64,000 nucleotides of DNA from assembly GCF_029852145.1 (NCBI RefSeq), contig NC_079974.1:20686082-20750081 (forward strand). Direction: 5' to 3'. A program made the translations under genes and the position numbers. Shown in pieces: positions 1 to 11,040 of this stretch. Every line of letters starts with the position of its first letter. Position 1 is the stretch's first letter. The DNA is from Microplitis mediator (Eukaryota; Arthropoda; Insecta; Hymenoptera; Braconidae). The notes below the pieces were generated by a model. It had not been told where the DNA came from. It was given only the letters and a program-made list of their open reading frames with translations, and did not search any database.

Positions 1-159
1 ATTAAATAATTAAAAATATAAAAATAAAAGAATGTGGGCATGGGTGCCGTAAGATTACGGGTTATTTACAAAGTGTCCCGTGCGCATGCGTGAAAGTGGA
101 GAAAATCTACATTACCAATTTAAAAAGTGGCAGCGTAAATTATTCAAATATGAATAAAT

Positions 160-1411
160 ATGTTCCGAGATCACTTCAAATATTACAAAAGTCGTAATCC
201 ATCTCCGAAATTTGAAGACGTCATTGATATTAATAATTCCACAAAAGTAATATATCAATTTTTTATTCGCTAATTTAAATTTTGAATTTACATTCTTTGA
301 TTTAATATTTTTAGGTTAGACAAGTATCTGCTAAATGGATATTAAAATGCCCAAGAGTATTTGCTTTAGGATTGACAGATGTATCATCATGGAAAATATA
401 TGAATTTAATGATATACCAGGTATAGAAAATTTTATTGATAATGATACTAAAGTCAGGTGACGTCTAAAAATTTTTGGATTTTTTTTAAAATGACAAATA
501 ATAAAAAATTAAATATTTTAAAAAATTGCACTTATAGTTTTTTAAATTTTCTACATGTGCATTTTTGTTTTTTGTTTTTTACTGACAGATTCGTTGGAAA
601 AAAAATCCTAAAATTAGTAGTCTGTCATCCATCAATAATTATTGATGATAAGTTTTTTTAATGATGTCTATTTTAAATTTTAAATTCAAAAATAGGTTTA
701 ATATTTATTAAAAATCCATTTACGTCTGCTGGACAACGTCACTGGATCACAAAGTGCCTGAGAGATTACCCGAGGAAGCCAAATAAATTAAATATAGATG
801 CGCATGGTCTTCTGGAAGACAACGAGACCTGGTGGGATGTTTGTACGAGAAGCGACGACCGTGCGGTTGGTTTGATTCCTAAATCGCGTTGGGCAACGAT
901 GGGGTACCATCATAACTGGGATACTAAACATTACTCTGAAGATATACGAACAGAAATGCCAGGAGATTTAGCTGAGATGTCAAAAGTATTTGCCGAAGCA
1001 CTTGGATTTAAAGATTTTAATGCTGAAGCCGCTATAATTAATTACTATCGCATGAACTCAACCCTTGCTGGTCATACTGATCATTCGGAAGTTGATCTTC
1101 ATGCCCCGTTGATCTCCATAAGCTTTGGACAGACAGCGGTTTTTTTAATCGGGGGTTCAAAGCTCGAGGATCCAGCCAATGGTATTTTTATTCGCAGTGG
1201 CGATGTTGTCATCATGACCGGGCAGTCGCGTTTGAATTATCATGGAGTTCCCAGGATTTTAGCTGATGAATCCTTGACTTGGGAACTAGATGAAGGCATT
1301 TGTTTAAATAGTGATCATGACTGGAGTAAAGCCAAAACTTTTATCAATGAAACGAGGATCAATATCAATGTCAGACAAGTTTTGAAACCTGGACAGCGTA
1401 ATTTGTGTTAA
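160..1411 (+). CDS. ALKBH1: ALKBH1-type Fe(II)/2-oxoglutarate dioxygenase, copy 1
   Basis: Three exons can be read: 160-246, 315-420 and 696-1411, each bounded by GT donors and AG acceptors and joined in frame, giving 302 residues. Exon 1 starts MFRDHFKYYKSRNP and matches the start of animal ALKBH1 (FRKLFRFYRQSRP type). Exons 2-3 join to give the family segment DIPGLIFIKNPF. The catalytic facial triad is visible: H191 and D193 in HTDHSE, and H247 in NYHGVPR. The 2-oxoglutarate-binding arginines lie in TRININVRQV near residues 285-291. ALKBH1 proteins demethylate nucleic acids, including tRNA and mitochondrial substrates, and have been linked to DNA 6mA in some animals; which role applies here is not visible. 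No catalytic residue is lost. Compared with the copy at 23098, a C-to-T change creates TAA at 1409 and removes three C-terminal residues. Intron 2 holds a degraded MITE. Confidence 0.93.
440..635 (+). mobile_element. Degraded MITE in ALKBH1 intron 2
   Basis: The stretch has the core found in many other copies in this window: GCACTTATAG, an A/T loop, then CTACATGTGC, flanked by T-rich arms and remnants of a GACGTCTAA-type end. It is also present in the duplicated gene, so it was inserted before the duplication. Confidence 0.7.
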
Positions 1412-1462
1412 AGTATTTGATTATTTATTTATAAATATAAATATATTTTGTTGTACAGTTTA

Positions 1463-1468
1463 AATAAA
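1463..1468 (+). promoter_or_regulatory. Possible polyadenylation signal of ALKBH1 copy 1
   Basis: An AATAAA hexamer lies about 52 bases after the stop codon. The same sequence follows copy 2. AT-rich sequence makes chance hexamers common, so this is only positional evidence. Confidence 0.4.
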
Positions 1469-1961
1469 TTTTATATTAAATTATGATAATTAGTAGGAAA
1501 AAAAATTTTTAATGAATAGAAAGTCATCTAGTTAATGGACAGTTGGAGACATTGATTATATTTTCAGCAATTAATGCCATTCAGTAAGAAAATATATCTA
1601 ATTATTTATACTCATGTACTGGGCTGGTATATCGTGAGTTTCCGAGTGGCTGATTGATTAAATGCTGGATCTTTTATTAAAGATTTCAATATTATGTTCG
1701 TGGCTTCTTTTATTGCAGAGTTTAGGATAAAATTTTGTGATGCCACTGGAATATTTTTAACCATTTTAATTCTTAATTTTTAAATAGACTAGAGATCACT
1801 GAAATCAAGGAATTAATTTTGATAAAATCTTTCGGTGTTTAGCCGTCTGATAATCAAATTATTTATAAGACATAAATATTTAAAGTAATTTACTCGTAAT
1901 ATCGAATTTTTTTATAAAAACTTATAAATTATCGGACATCTGCTAATTTGCGTATCATCAA

Positions 1962-2272
1962 TACTCATAAATGTGAATTTAGCAGACATGAGAAATTTTA
2001 TAAATAAATAAATGAACTAAAATAATAAAATTTAAAAAATGCGCGTACTGATTTTTCATTAATATAAATATGACAGTAGTTGGCGGACATCTAACAATTT
2101 TTTAAAATTTTTAAATAATAAAATGAAATTGTTTAAACAAAAAACCAAAAAATGGACTTTTAGAAGATTCTACAATCAGTACACGCTTTTTCTTTTATTT
2201 TATCAATTGAATTCTTTTATTTTTTTGTATGTAATTTAAAAATTGTCTTATGTCTGCTACTTTTACACTCAT
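1962..2272 (+). mobile_element. MITE, family with GTAGCAGACAT / ATGTCTGCTAC ends
   Basis: The left end reads ACTCATAAATGTGAATTTAG then CAGACATGAGA. The right end reads TCTTATGTCTGCTACTTTTA then CACTCAT, roughly the reverse complement. The duplicated copy at about 24900-25211 keeps the more typical GTAGCAGACATGAGAC. No coding capacity is seen. Coordinates are accurate to a few bases. Confidence 0.65.
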
Positions 2273-2300
2273 GATATAATAGGTATTGGCGTAACTAAGT

Positions 2301-3110
2301 AATAAATAAATTTTCAAAAAATAGTGAAATTTATTTTGAGAGAAATATTTCAAAGTTTAATTTTATAAATATTATATACAGTTATTAAAAAATAATAAAT
2401 TGTGGTCTTTTTATAGATACATGTTTATTTTTAAATGACTCAAGTTACCAGACAATTCAAAATTTTCAAATTTTTTTTCAATGAATTGTTTAGAAGAAAA
2501 AAAAAACCAAAAATATGCACATGTAGAAAATTAAAAAAGCTATAAGTGCAATTTTTTAAAACTTAAAAATAAAAATGACAGTGACTAATTTTTATAAATT
2601 AATTATTCATACTAACAAATAATTAAGTAAATAATAAATAAATTTCCAAAAATAGTGAAATTTATTTTAAGAAAAATATCTTAAAGTTTAATTTTATAAA
2701 TATTATATACAGTTATTAACAAATAATAAATTGTGGTCATTTTATAGATACATGTTTATTTTTAAATGCCTCAAGTTACCAGACAATTCAAAATTTTTAA
2801 ATTTTTTTTTAACGATTCGTTTACAAGAAAAAAAAAACAAAAAATATGCACATGTAGAAAACTAAAAAAACTATAAGTGCAATTTTTTAAAACTTGAAAA
2901 TAAAAATGACAGTAACTAATTTTTATAAATTAATTATTAATATTAACAAATAATTAAGTAAATAATAAATAAATTTTCAAAGATAGTGATTTGTTTACAA
3001 GAAAAAAAAACCAAAAATATGCACATATAGAAAATTAAAAAAACTATAAGTGCAATTTTTTTAAATGTTTTATTCATAATTTGTCGCTTTGAAAAAAAAT
3101 CCAAAAATTG
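2301..3110 (+). repeat. ~331 bp tandem repeat, two full units and a third with internal deletion
   Basis: Units begin near 2301, 2632 and 2964 with AATAAATAAATTT and share ATATTATATACAGTTATTAA and the MITE core CACATGTAGAAAA...AAGTGCAA. The third unit jumps from its first ~30 bases straight to the GTTTACAAGAAAA part, so about 180 bases are missing. A MITE end (CGGCTAACTGCAGTATCAT) follows at 3112-3130. There are no genes in this stretch. Confidence 0.85.
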
Positions 3111-3164
3111 TCGGCTAACTGCAGTATCATATTTTTAAACTTAAAATCAGTTATAAAATATGTC

Positions 3165-3231
3165 AGTTATCTCCATCAGAATCAGAGTCTGTTTCCTGTT
3201 CATAAGGATTCGGTGGAGGTGCTGGTGAAGT
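3165..3231 (-). pseudogene. In-frame coding-like extension after the XRCC1-like stop
   Basis: Read on the minus strand directly after the TGA, the frame gives a proline-rich then acidic tail ending ETDSDSDGDN before TGA. Acidic SD repeats of this kind are typical CK2 target sites in XRCC1 linkers. I infer that this was once translated as part of the gene. Confidence 0.45.
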
Positions 3232-3927
3232 TCATGCCTCTATTTTTTCTTCACTTTCATCAGCTTTCCTTTCACTGCCACTCAAAGCATATCGTCTCCA
3301 AGGATATTTAAGTATCTTTACCCCAGTTTCCTTGATCTTCTCCACCAGTTCTTCCTTATAACTCTTCTGCTTATCAGGAAACAATTTCATGTATCGTTCC
3401 TTGAAGCTCAACTTAGACTTGTTCTCACTGTCATCGGTCTTCAGTTTAAATCTCCCAAAGACGTCAATTCCCATATCAACTTCAACTTCAGTCCTTAGAG
3501 TAATAAATGACAGGCCAAATAATTCTTTCAAATTAGCAGACTGCATGCAAGTTACCTTGACACGATCGAATTTTATTTTCATGGTATCAGAGTTTAGTTC
3601 CTTTTTAGTAAACAGCTGGACCTGGTCTTTGAATTTATTGTTGGCAGCCTCGTCGTGTGTCAGGAACTGGTGGTTGACAATAGGGACCCAGTTGTCAGGT
3701 TCATCGGAAGTTGATGCGGTGATAACTACGACACAGGAACGATAATTACCAACGTCAAGGCCGATTATGCAAGTTGGTTCTGGAAGATGGAAAATTACTG
3801 TCGCCAACATCTCCCCAGGTTTTGCGCACTTCCATGGTCCGGGTGGTGGATTGTACAGGAGATTTGATGCTGGGTAATTTGGATGCTCCGATGAGCAGCT
3901 TATTATTTTTTCTAATTTAATAATCAT
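3232..3927 (-). CDS. XRCC1 N-terminal-domain-only protein (possible truncated gene)
   Basis: This is a 231-residue single-exon frame. It aligns over its first ~150 residues with the XRCC1 N-terminal domain: a start of MIIKLEKIISCSSEHP (family: MPEIRLRHVVSCSSQ), then KCAKPGEMLATV, GLDVGNYRSC, FDRVKVTCMQ and KELFGLSFITLRTE. In XRCC1 this beta-sandwich binds DNA polymerase beta and gapped DNA in single-strand break repair. The remainder (residues ~150-231) is lysine- and glutamate-rich and ends before any BRCT domain. After the TGA at 3234-3232 the same frame continues with 22 coding-like residues (TSPAPPPNPYEQETDSDSDG...) to a second TGA at about 3165. That suggests a premature stop or a recently shortened protein. 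Immediately beyond lies MITE sequence. It may be a free-standing domain, a broken XRCC1, or the 5' part of a gene whose other exons I cannot find. Confidence 0.75.
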   Translation of the reverse strand: MIIKLEKIISCSSEHPNYPASNLLYNPPPGPWKCAKPGEMLATVIFHLPEPTCIIGLDVGNYRSCVVVITASTSDEPDNWVPIVNHQFLTHDEAANNKFKDQVQLFTKKELNSDTMKIKFDRVKVTCMQSANLKELFGLSFITLRTEVEVDMGIDVFGRFKLKTDDSENKSKLSFKERYMKLFPDKQKSYKEELVEKIKETGVKILKYPWRRYALSGSERKADESEEKIEA

Positions 3928-4115
3928 GTTTTTTTATTCATTTATAAATAATTTTTTATTTCAAAACATAATCTCACTTGTAAATATAAAACGCAATTGA
4001 AACACTTGAGTAATTTTTAAATTTCAAATTTTGTTTTTTTTTAATTGACGTTTGTTGATTTTTTTTTTAATTAATTTGTCTGTTTTTTTAATTGAATTGA
4101 CAAAAATAAATGTTT

Positions 4116-4546
4116 TTATAAAAGCATGGTGTCAGTTGCGGGAACAAAACAATTATTTTTAGCGGGAATTTGAATGAAAAATTCAGTGACATCTTGTTCA
4201 TGAAATTTGAAGTTTTCTGACTTTAAATTTCCAGCCAAGTTGGAGAGAATGACTTGGTATATTATTTTAAAAACTAAAATGTCTTTGTGCAAGTGCATTA
4301 GCACTTGAATGGTAATCATTTACATTATCGTTTTCACAATTATTAGATTATATTTTTTATTTATGAGTAGTCACTAGTCGTAATTAGAAAGCCGTAACTT
4401 CTTATATAACGAAGAAGCCAAGAAAATTTTATCGTTATGGCAAAGGAGACAACGTCGAGTGAAAGAAAATGCTCCACAGGGGAATACTTTTGATGTGCTG
4501 CGATGAGAGTGTCGTTTTGCAGGATGACAAGACAAGATTTAGGCAT
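4116..4546 (-). other. Region between the two minus-strand genes; two short ORFs, no recognised gene
   Basis: Minus-strand frames of 67 and 61 codons (4116-4319 and 4361-4546) lie between the XRCC1-like frame and the Zn-finger gene. Neither resembles a family I know, and no consensus splice sites tie them to a neighbour. The stretch probably holds the 3' UTR of the 4564-5580 gene and the promoter of the XRCC1-like gene. Confidence 0.3.
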
Positions 4547-4563
4547 GAGTAACCGAAGCAGGT

Positions 4564-5580
4564 TTATTTATTGTTTCTTCTTTTCTTGGGACGTCCTGGC
4601 TTGAGCTTCTGCCCTTTGCAGTTTTTGCGGTGTTGTTCATGAAGGTACTGTAAATGTGCAAAGGGTTGATTGCATATTTTGCACAGTACCTTCCCTTTCA
4701 ACTCCGCAAACCAGACGTGTGGTCGGATGCGGCATTTCCAGAATGTTTTCTTACATCGAAGGCACTTATAATCCGTAGGACCAACCTGCAAGATGGTCGC
4801 ATTCCAGTCGATGCTGTTATAGTTTGCAGGCTGGTCTACGGCATACCAGGTACCTTTGAATAAAAACTCTGGTCTTAATAAACCAGGCACGCCAAGAAAA
4901 GAATCATCGTCATCGGATTCCTCTTCATTATCTTCATCATCTTCATTATCTTCATCATCGTTCTCTTGTTCATCTGACACTTCTTCTTCCTCTTCTGCCC
5001 TCGCCACACCAGCTGCTACTGCCACTTCTGCCTCCACTTCTGCTTCCGCCGCAACTTCGTGCTCAACACCATCCAACACTCGCTCTTGTTCGTGATCTGA
5101 TAGCCTTCGCCTAAGATCTTCATTTTCCAGGCGCAGTCTATTGAGCTCTAGGCGAAGGCGCTCATTCTCAGCCCGGAGTTCTTGGTTGGCCCGCATTAAC
5201 GAGTCTCTACTCGGCTCTCCAGCATTGATGTTCGGGGATGGAGATCGGTTAGAACCCCGCTGTAAATTTGGGTCCCGTTGTAAGCTAATGTCCCGCAATA
5301 GATTACCGACCTCCATCGTATTGGCTTCATTCAGCGGTGACGACGCACAAACGACAAGAAACATGTTCGAATTCGAAACGTTTGTACGGTCACCGTAAAT
5401 CCGCCGCCTCAGCTCATTCAAATATGGTGTGCCGGACAGAGGGATATTATAATCGATAATATAGTGTTTGAATGAACTGAGGTCGTTGACGAAAGTTCGC
5501 CGAGTAGAGCTCACGAGATCTTTTTCTGCAGTTGTCAGAGTTGCAGCATCTGCAGCATCCGCTCCTTGTGACCCGGGCAT
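4564..5580 (-). CDS. Unassigned nuclear protein: coiled coil, acidic tract, Zn-finger-like motifs, AT-hook
   Basis: The frame is 338 codons from the first ATG and markedly more GC-rich than its surroundings. Visible parts in order: an N-terminal helical region; a coiled coil near residues 130-170 with regular leucine/arginine/glutamate heptads (ENERLRLELNRLRLENEDLR); a glutamate/aspartate-rich tract near 175-230; two cysteine motifs, CLRC-x6-C (about 275-285) and CKICNQPFAHLQYLHEQH plus C (about 297-318), the second fitting a degenerate C2HC/C2H2 finger; and a basic C terminus KPGRPKKRR with the AT-hook core GRP. It is most likely a chromatin or DNA-binding protein. The open frame extends upstream of the ATG to a good acceptor (TTCTCAATTTAG at about 5620), adding TNVQTQDRVFFID, so an upstream exon is likely and I do not see it. 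It could also come from a domesticated transposon. Confidence 0.7.
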   Translation of the reverse strand: MPGSQGADAADAATLTTAEKDLVSSTRRTFVNDLSSFKHYIIDYNIPLSGTPYLNELRRRIYGDRTNVSNSNMFLVVCASSPLNEANTMEVGNLLRDISLQRDPNLQRGSNRSPSPNINAGEPSRDSLMRANQELRAENERLRLELNRLRLENEDLRRRLSDHEQERVLDGVEHEVAAEAEVEAEVAVAAGVARAEEEEEVSDEQENDDEDNEDDEDNEEESDDDDSFLGVPGLLRPEFLFKGTWYAVDQPANYNSIDWNATILQVGPTDYKCLRCKKTFWKCRIRPHVWFAELKGKVLCKICNQPFAHLQYLHEQHRKNCKGQKLKPGRPKKRRNNK

Positions 5581-5619
5581 GTCGATGAAGAAGACTCGAT
5601 CTTGAGTCTGGACATTAGT
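5581..5619 (-). CDS. Probable upstream continuation of the Zn-finger/AT-hook exon
   Basis: The frame stays open without stops from the ATG at 5580 back to a pyrimidine-rich acceptor ending TTTAG at 5620. This suggests that the 4564-5580 frame is an internal or last exon rather than a complete gene. Confidence 0.4.
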
Positions 5620-5700
5620 CTAAATTGAGAACAAAAAAATTGTGTAATGAGATAAGGAATAGCTAAAACGAGGTAAATTTATGATTATTAAACTTAACTA

Positions 5701-7558
<1,858 letters not shown>

Positions 7559-7720
7559 TAGAAGGAGTATAACTATAATTGGAAACATGATATACCATTC
7601 ATTTAATGATTTATAGATTTATATAAAGGAGTATACTCGGAAAAAAAATATAGTTCCTTAAACGGGTTTAAGTGTAGTGTTAAAAAATATTGCGTTGAGA
7701 CTTATATTTGGTATGAGTAT

Positions 7721-10700
7721 AAGGTAAAGTACCCAGTAGTTGAACAGGTTTCAAAACGTATTTGACCCTACTTTAAATAAATATACACTAATGCAAAAAA
7801 TTAAAGGAGCAGAAAAATTTTATAAATTTTTTAGTGATTTTTGGAAGGCTGTAACTTGGTGAAAAAAAATGGTATCGAAAATTTAAAAAAAGCATTTTAT
7901 AGCTTGAAATCTCTAGTTTAAGTGTATTTTTTTCAAAATTTTTTAAAAGCTCCGATTATTGCGCAAACATGAGAAATACCGCGAGCCAAAAAATTTCTAA
8001 ATTTTTTTTTTTTTTCCGAAGAGCCCACGGACCGCGGAAAAATTCTTTCAACTAAACGAATGCATACATCGTTTAGCAAATTTATTCAGCTTCAATTTGG
8101 TTTTTTTTTTAACCCCGTAAGACGATTTGTCGCAGAGATATCAGCCTTCAAACAGAAAATGATCCTTTTGGCTTTGATCTTCGATATTTCAGGTACCAAT
8201 GATCGCACAGAAAGTTGAAGGGCGGCGTTGAAAACTTGAATAAATTCCCTACAAGACCCTGTCATCATTTTTTGAAAAAAAAAATTTTTTTTATTTTTAA
8301 CATCCATTAGAAGAAAGTACAAAAAAATGACTTTTTTTGGTTTTTTAGTAAATCAACCGCTACTCTGCAAATATCGATAAAAAAAATAATGTTGCCAGGG
8401 ACTTTTTTAGCTTAATGTACCCCCAAGACCCCTGTAAATTTTTAAATTGATCCATGGAACCGTTTTTTGGGAATCATCGATCAAAGTTTAGCTAAACAAT
8501 TAAAGGAGCAAGTTTTGTTCCTTTAATTGTGCAATCATAATCAATATGAAAAAATTTTTTTTTTTCGACTTTTCTCAAATTTTTGCGTTGGTAACTCAGC
8601 AAATGCAAGGAAATGACAAAAAAAATAAAAAATTTCCAAAAAATGTCAAAAAAAAATCGAAGAAAAAAAAAATTTGAAACTTGTTTTTTGTGTTCTAAAT
8701 TTTTTTTTGACATTTTTTGGAAATTTTTTATTTTTTTTGTCATTTCCTTGCATTTGCTGAGTTACCAACGCAAAAATTTGAGAAAAGTCGAAAAAAAAAA
8801 ATTTTTTCATATTGATTATGATTGCACAATTAAAGGAACAAAACTTGCTCCTTTAATTGTTTAGCTAAACTTTGATCGATGATTCCCAAAAAACGGTTCC
8901 ATGGATCAATTTAAAAATTTACAGGGGTCTTGGGGGTACATTAAGCTAAAAAAGTCCCTGGCAACATTATTTTTTTTATCGATATTTGCAGAGTAGCGGT
9001 TGATTTACTAAAAAACCAAAAAAAGTCATTTTTTTGTACTTTCTTCTAATGGATGTTAAAAATAAAAAAAATTTTTTTTTTTCAAAAAATGATGACAGGG
9101 TCTTGTAGGGAATTTATTCAAGTTTTCAACGCCGCCCTTCAACTTTCTGTGCGATCATTGGTACCTGAAATATCGAAGATCAAAGCCAAAAGGATCATTT
9201 TCTGTTTGAAGGCTGATATCTCTGCGACAAATCGTCTTACGGGGTTAAAAAAAAAACCAAATTGAAGCTGAATAAATTTGCTAAACGATGTATGCATTCG
9301 TTTAGTTGAAAGAATTTTTCCGCGGTCCGTGGGCTCTTCGGAAAAAAAAAAAAAATTTAGAAATTTTTTGGCTCGCGGTATTTCTCATGTTTGCGCAATA
9401 ATCGGAGCTTTTAAAAAATTTTGAAAAAAATACACTTAAACTAGAGATTTCAAGCTATAAAATGCTTTTTTTAAATTTTCGATACCATTTTTTTTCACCA
9501 AGTTACAGCCTTCCAAAAATCACTAAAAAATTTATAAAATTTTTCTGCTCCTTTAATTTTTTGCATTAGTGTAGTTGTAATGATTAGTTCAAATTAATGA
9601 TTTTCATGAAAATATAAACAATTTTGAATTGATTGAAGCGCAAAATAATGCAGATAATTGAATATTTATATTCTGACAACGTTTTTAAAATAGACTATGA
9701 AAGGAGTAGTAGTTGAACAATCAACTCATCTGACAAGCCGCAGTAGTTGAACACTCCGGGAGCAGTAGTTGAACTAATAAAATATATGGCAATAGACACA
9801 CCAAAATTTTTCAACGTTTTATTGAAATATCAAAAGAATTATAACATATTATTAAATAATATTAAAAATAATGCTGTGAATACTTAATATGATCATTTAA
9901 AAATAAGAAACATTTGTATTTAATTTTTTAATTACATTTTTTATTACTAATGAATTAATTATTATAAACTAAAAACACCACAAAAAATGAACTGTTACCT
10001 GACTTGAAAATCATAAATACTTTTATTTATTTATTATAAATATAATTTTTTTATTACAAGGACAGAACAATAATTTAATCATTTAGATCTAAATAGTTTC
10101 TGGTATAATTTTTAAAGTTTTTAAATATTTAACAAGCTTTGTTGTAAACTTTACTAATTGTAACGGATTATTTTTTCTCAATAAATAAATGTTATTCACA
10201 ATTTTCATCTTATCTATATGTTATGAACGTTTTTTGATTAGAAAATAATAAAAATTTATTTTGATGAAATAGATACGTTTTCACACGAAATCACTTAAAA
10301 TTATTACACCGATTGTTGATGAATCACTCATGCTATATTTTCATATATCTTTTTTAAAAGATAAATAATTAAATTAAATTATTTGTTATTGCACTAGAAT
10401 AAATTTCGCGCTGTTCACCCACTGCTGCCATGAAAATAACATGGACCCAATACTTGAACATGTAACGCCATGTTGTTCAAGTTTTGGGTACCACTTTGAT
10501 CATTGGGAGGTATAGTTAGACGCTAAAATTTAATATAAGAATTTTAGTTTATGTCTTTGCAAAAAATATATAGTATTTAGAAAAGACTATTTCATTAGGT
10601 GGTACAATTTTTTTTACTTAAATTGATGATATATCGTTTTTTTAACTGATTGTACAGTTTACGGTATAGAATCTTTTTCATGAAAAAAAATAGCATCTAT

Positions 10701-10922
10701 CGGATATTCTCGACATGTCAACTTTAAAGTTAAAAAATATATAATTTTTTTGACTTATAATTGAAAAAACTTACAGAAATCAATTACTGTTTCATTGAAT
10801 AATTATAAGATGCGCATATTACTCATAATATAAATACGGATTTTGTATAACAACAATTCTAAAAGTCTGTTCAACTACTGGTTTTATTTTTAGAAGTGTT
10901 CAAGTACTGGGTACTTTACCTT
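7721..10922. mobile_element. TIR element (AAGGTAAAGTACCCAGTA ends) interrupted by the 7786-9571 palindrome
   Basis: The left end AAGGTAAAGTACCCAGTAGT, continuing TGAACA, mirrors the right end, whose reverse complement is AAGGTAAAGTACCCAGTACT then TGAACA, with one mismatch in about 26 bases. The motif AGTAGTTGAAC or a variant recurs inside at about 9709, 9751, 9769, 10450 and 10475. No transposase-like frame is visible. The AT-rich interior (9572-10860) otherwise shows no gene. Confidence 0.7.
7786..9571. mobile_element. Long near-perfect palindromic element, TA-flanked
   Basis: The two ~890 bp halves are inverted copies of each other around about 8678. Both outer ends read CACTAATGCAAAAAATTAAA, flanked by TA (7784-7785, 9572-9573). 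The same 83-residue and 70-76-residue frames therefore appear on opposite strands at mirror positions (8492-8743 minus / 8613-8864 plus; 8092-8322 minus / 9053-9265 plus), which marks them as repeat products. A shorter single-arm relative lies at 29138-30066. Confidence 0.92.
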
Positions 10923-11040
10923 ATTCGCAATACCAAGTATTGCGATATCACTTAAATTTATGAGGGTGGGATTTATACTTTTATTCAGTGTACATGAAAC
11001 GGTGATTATCACGGTATGCTCGGAAAAACTCTAAATAATA

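Larger units (their letters stand above)
1..2281 (+). repeat. Segmental duplication, left copy (pairs with 22939-25219)
   Basis: Bases 1 to about 2281 realign to 22939 to about 25219 with a constant offset of 22938 through all three ALKBH1 exons and introns, then with small indels in the 3' flank. Similarity ends near 2281/25219 beside a MITE end reading ACACTCATGATATAA. The left edge lies outside the window, so the true length is unknown. Both copies have the same orientation. Confidence 0.95.

Noticed and set aside
872..1411. A 179-residue protein starting at 872 as the whole ALKBH1 gene
   Set aside because: That start is a TTG inside exon 3. Two upstream exons with good splice sites restore the family N terminus.
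8092..9265. Paired frames on both strands (for example MTKKIKNFQKMSKKN twice)
   Set aside because: They are the same sequence in the two arms of a palindrome, rich in A/T runs, with no known domain.
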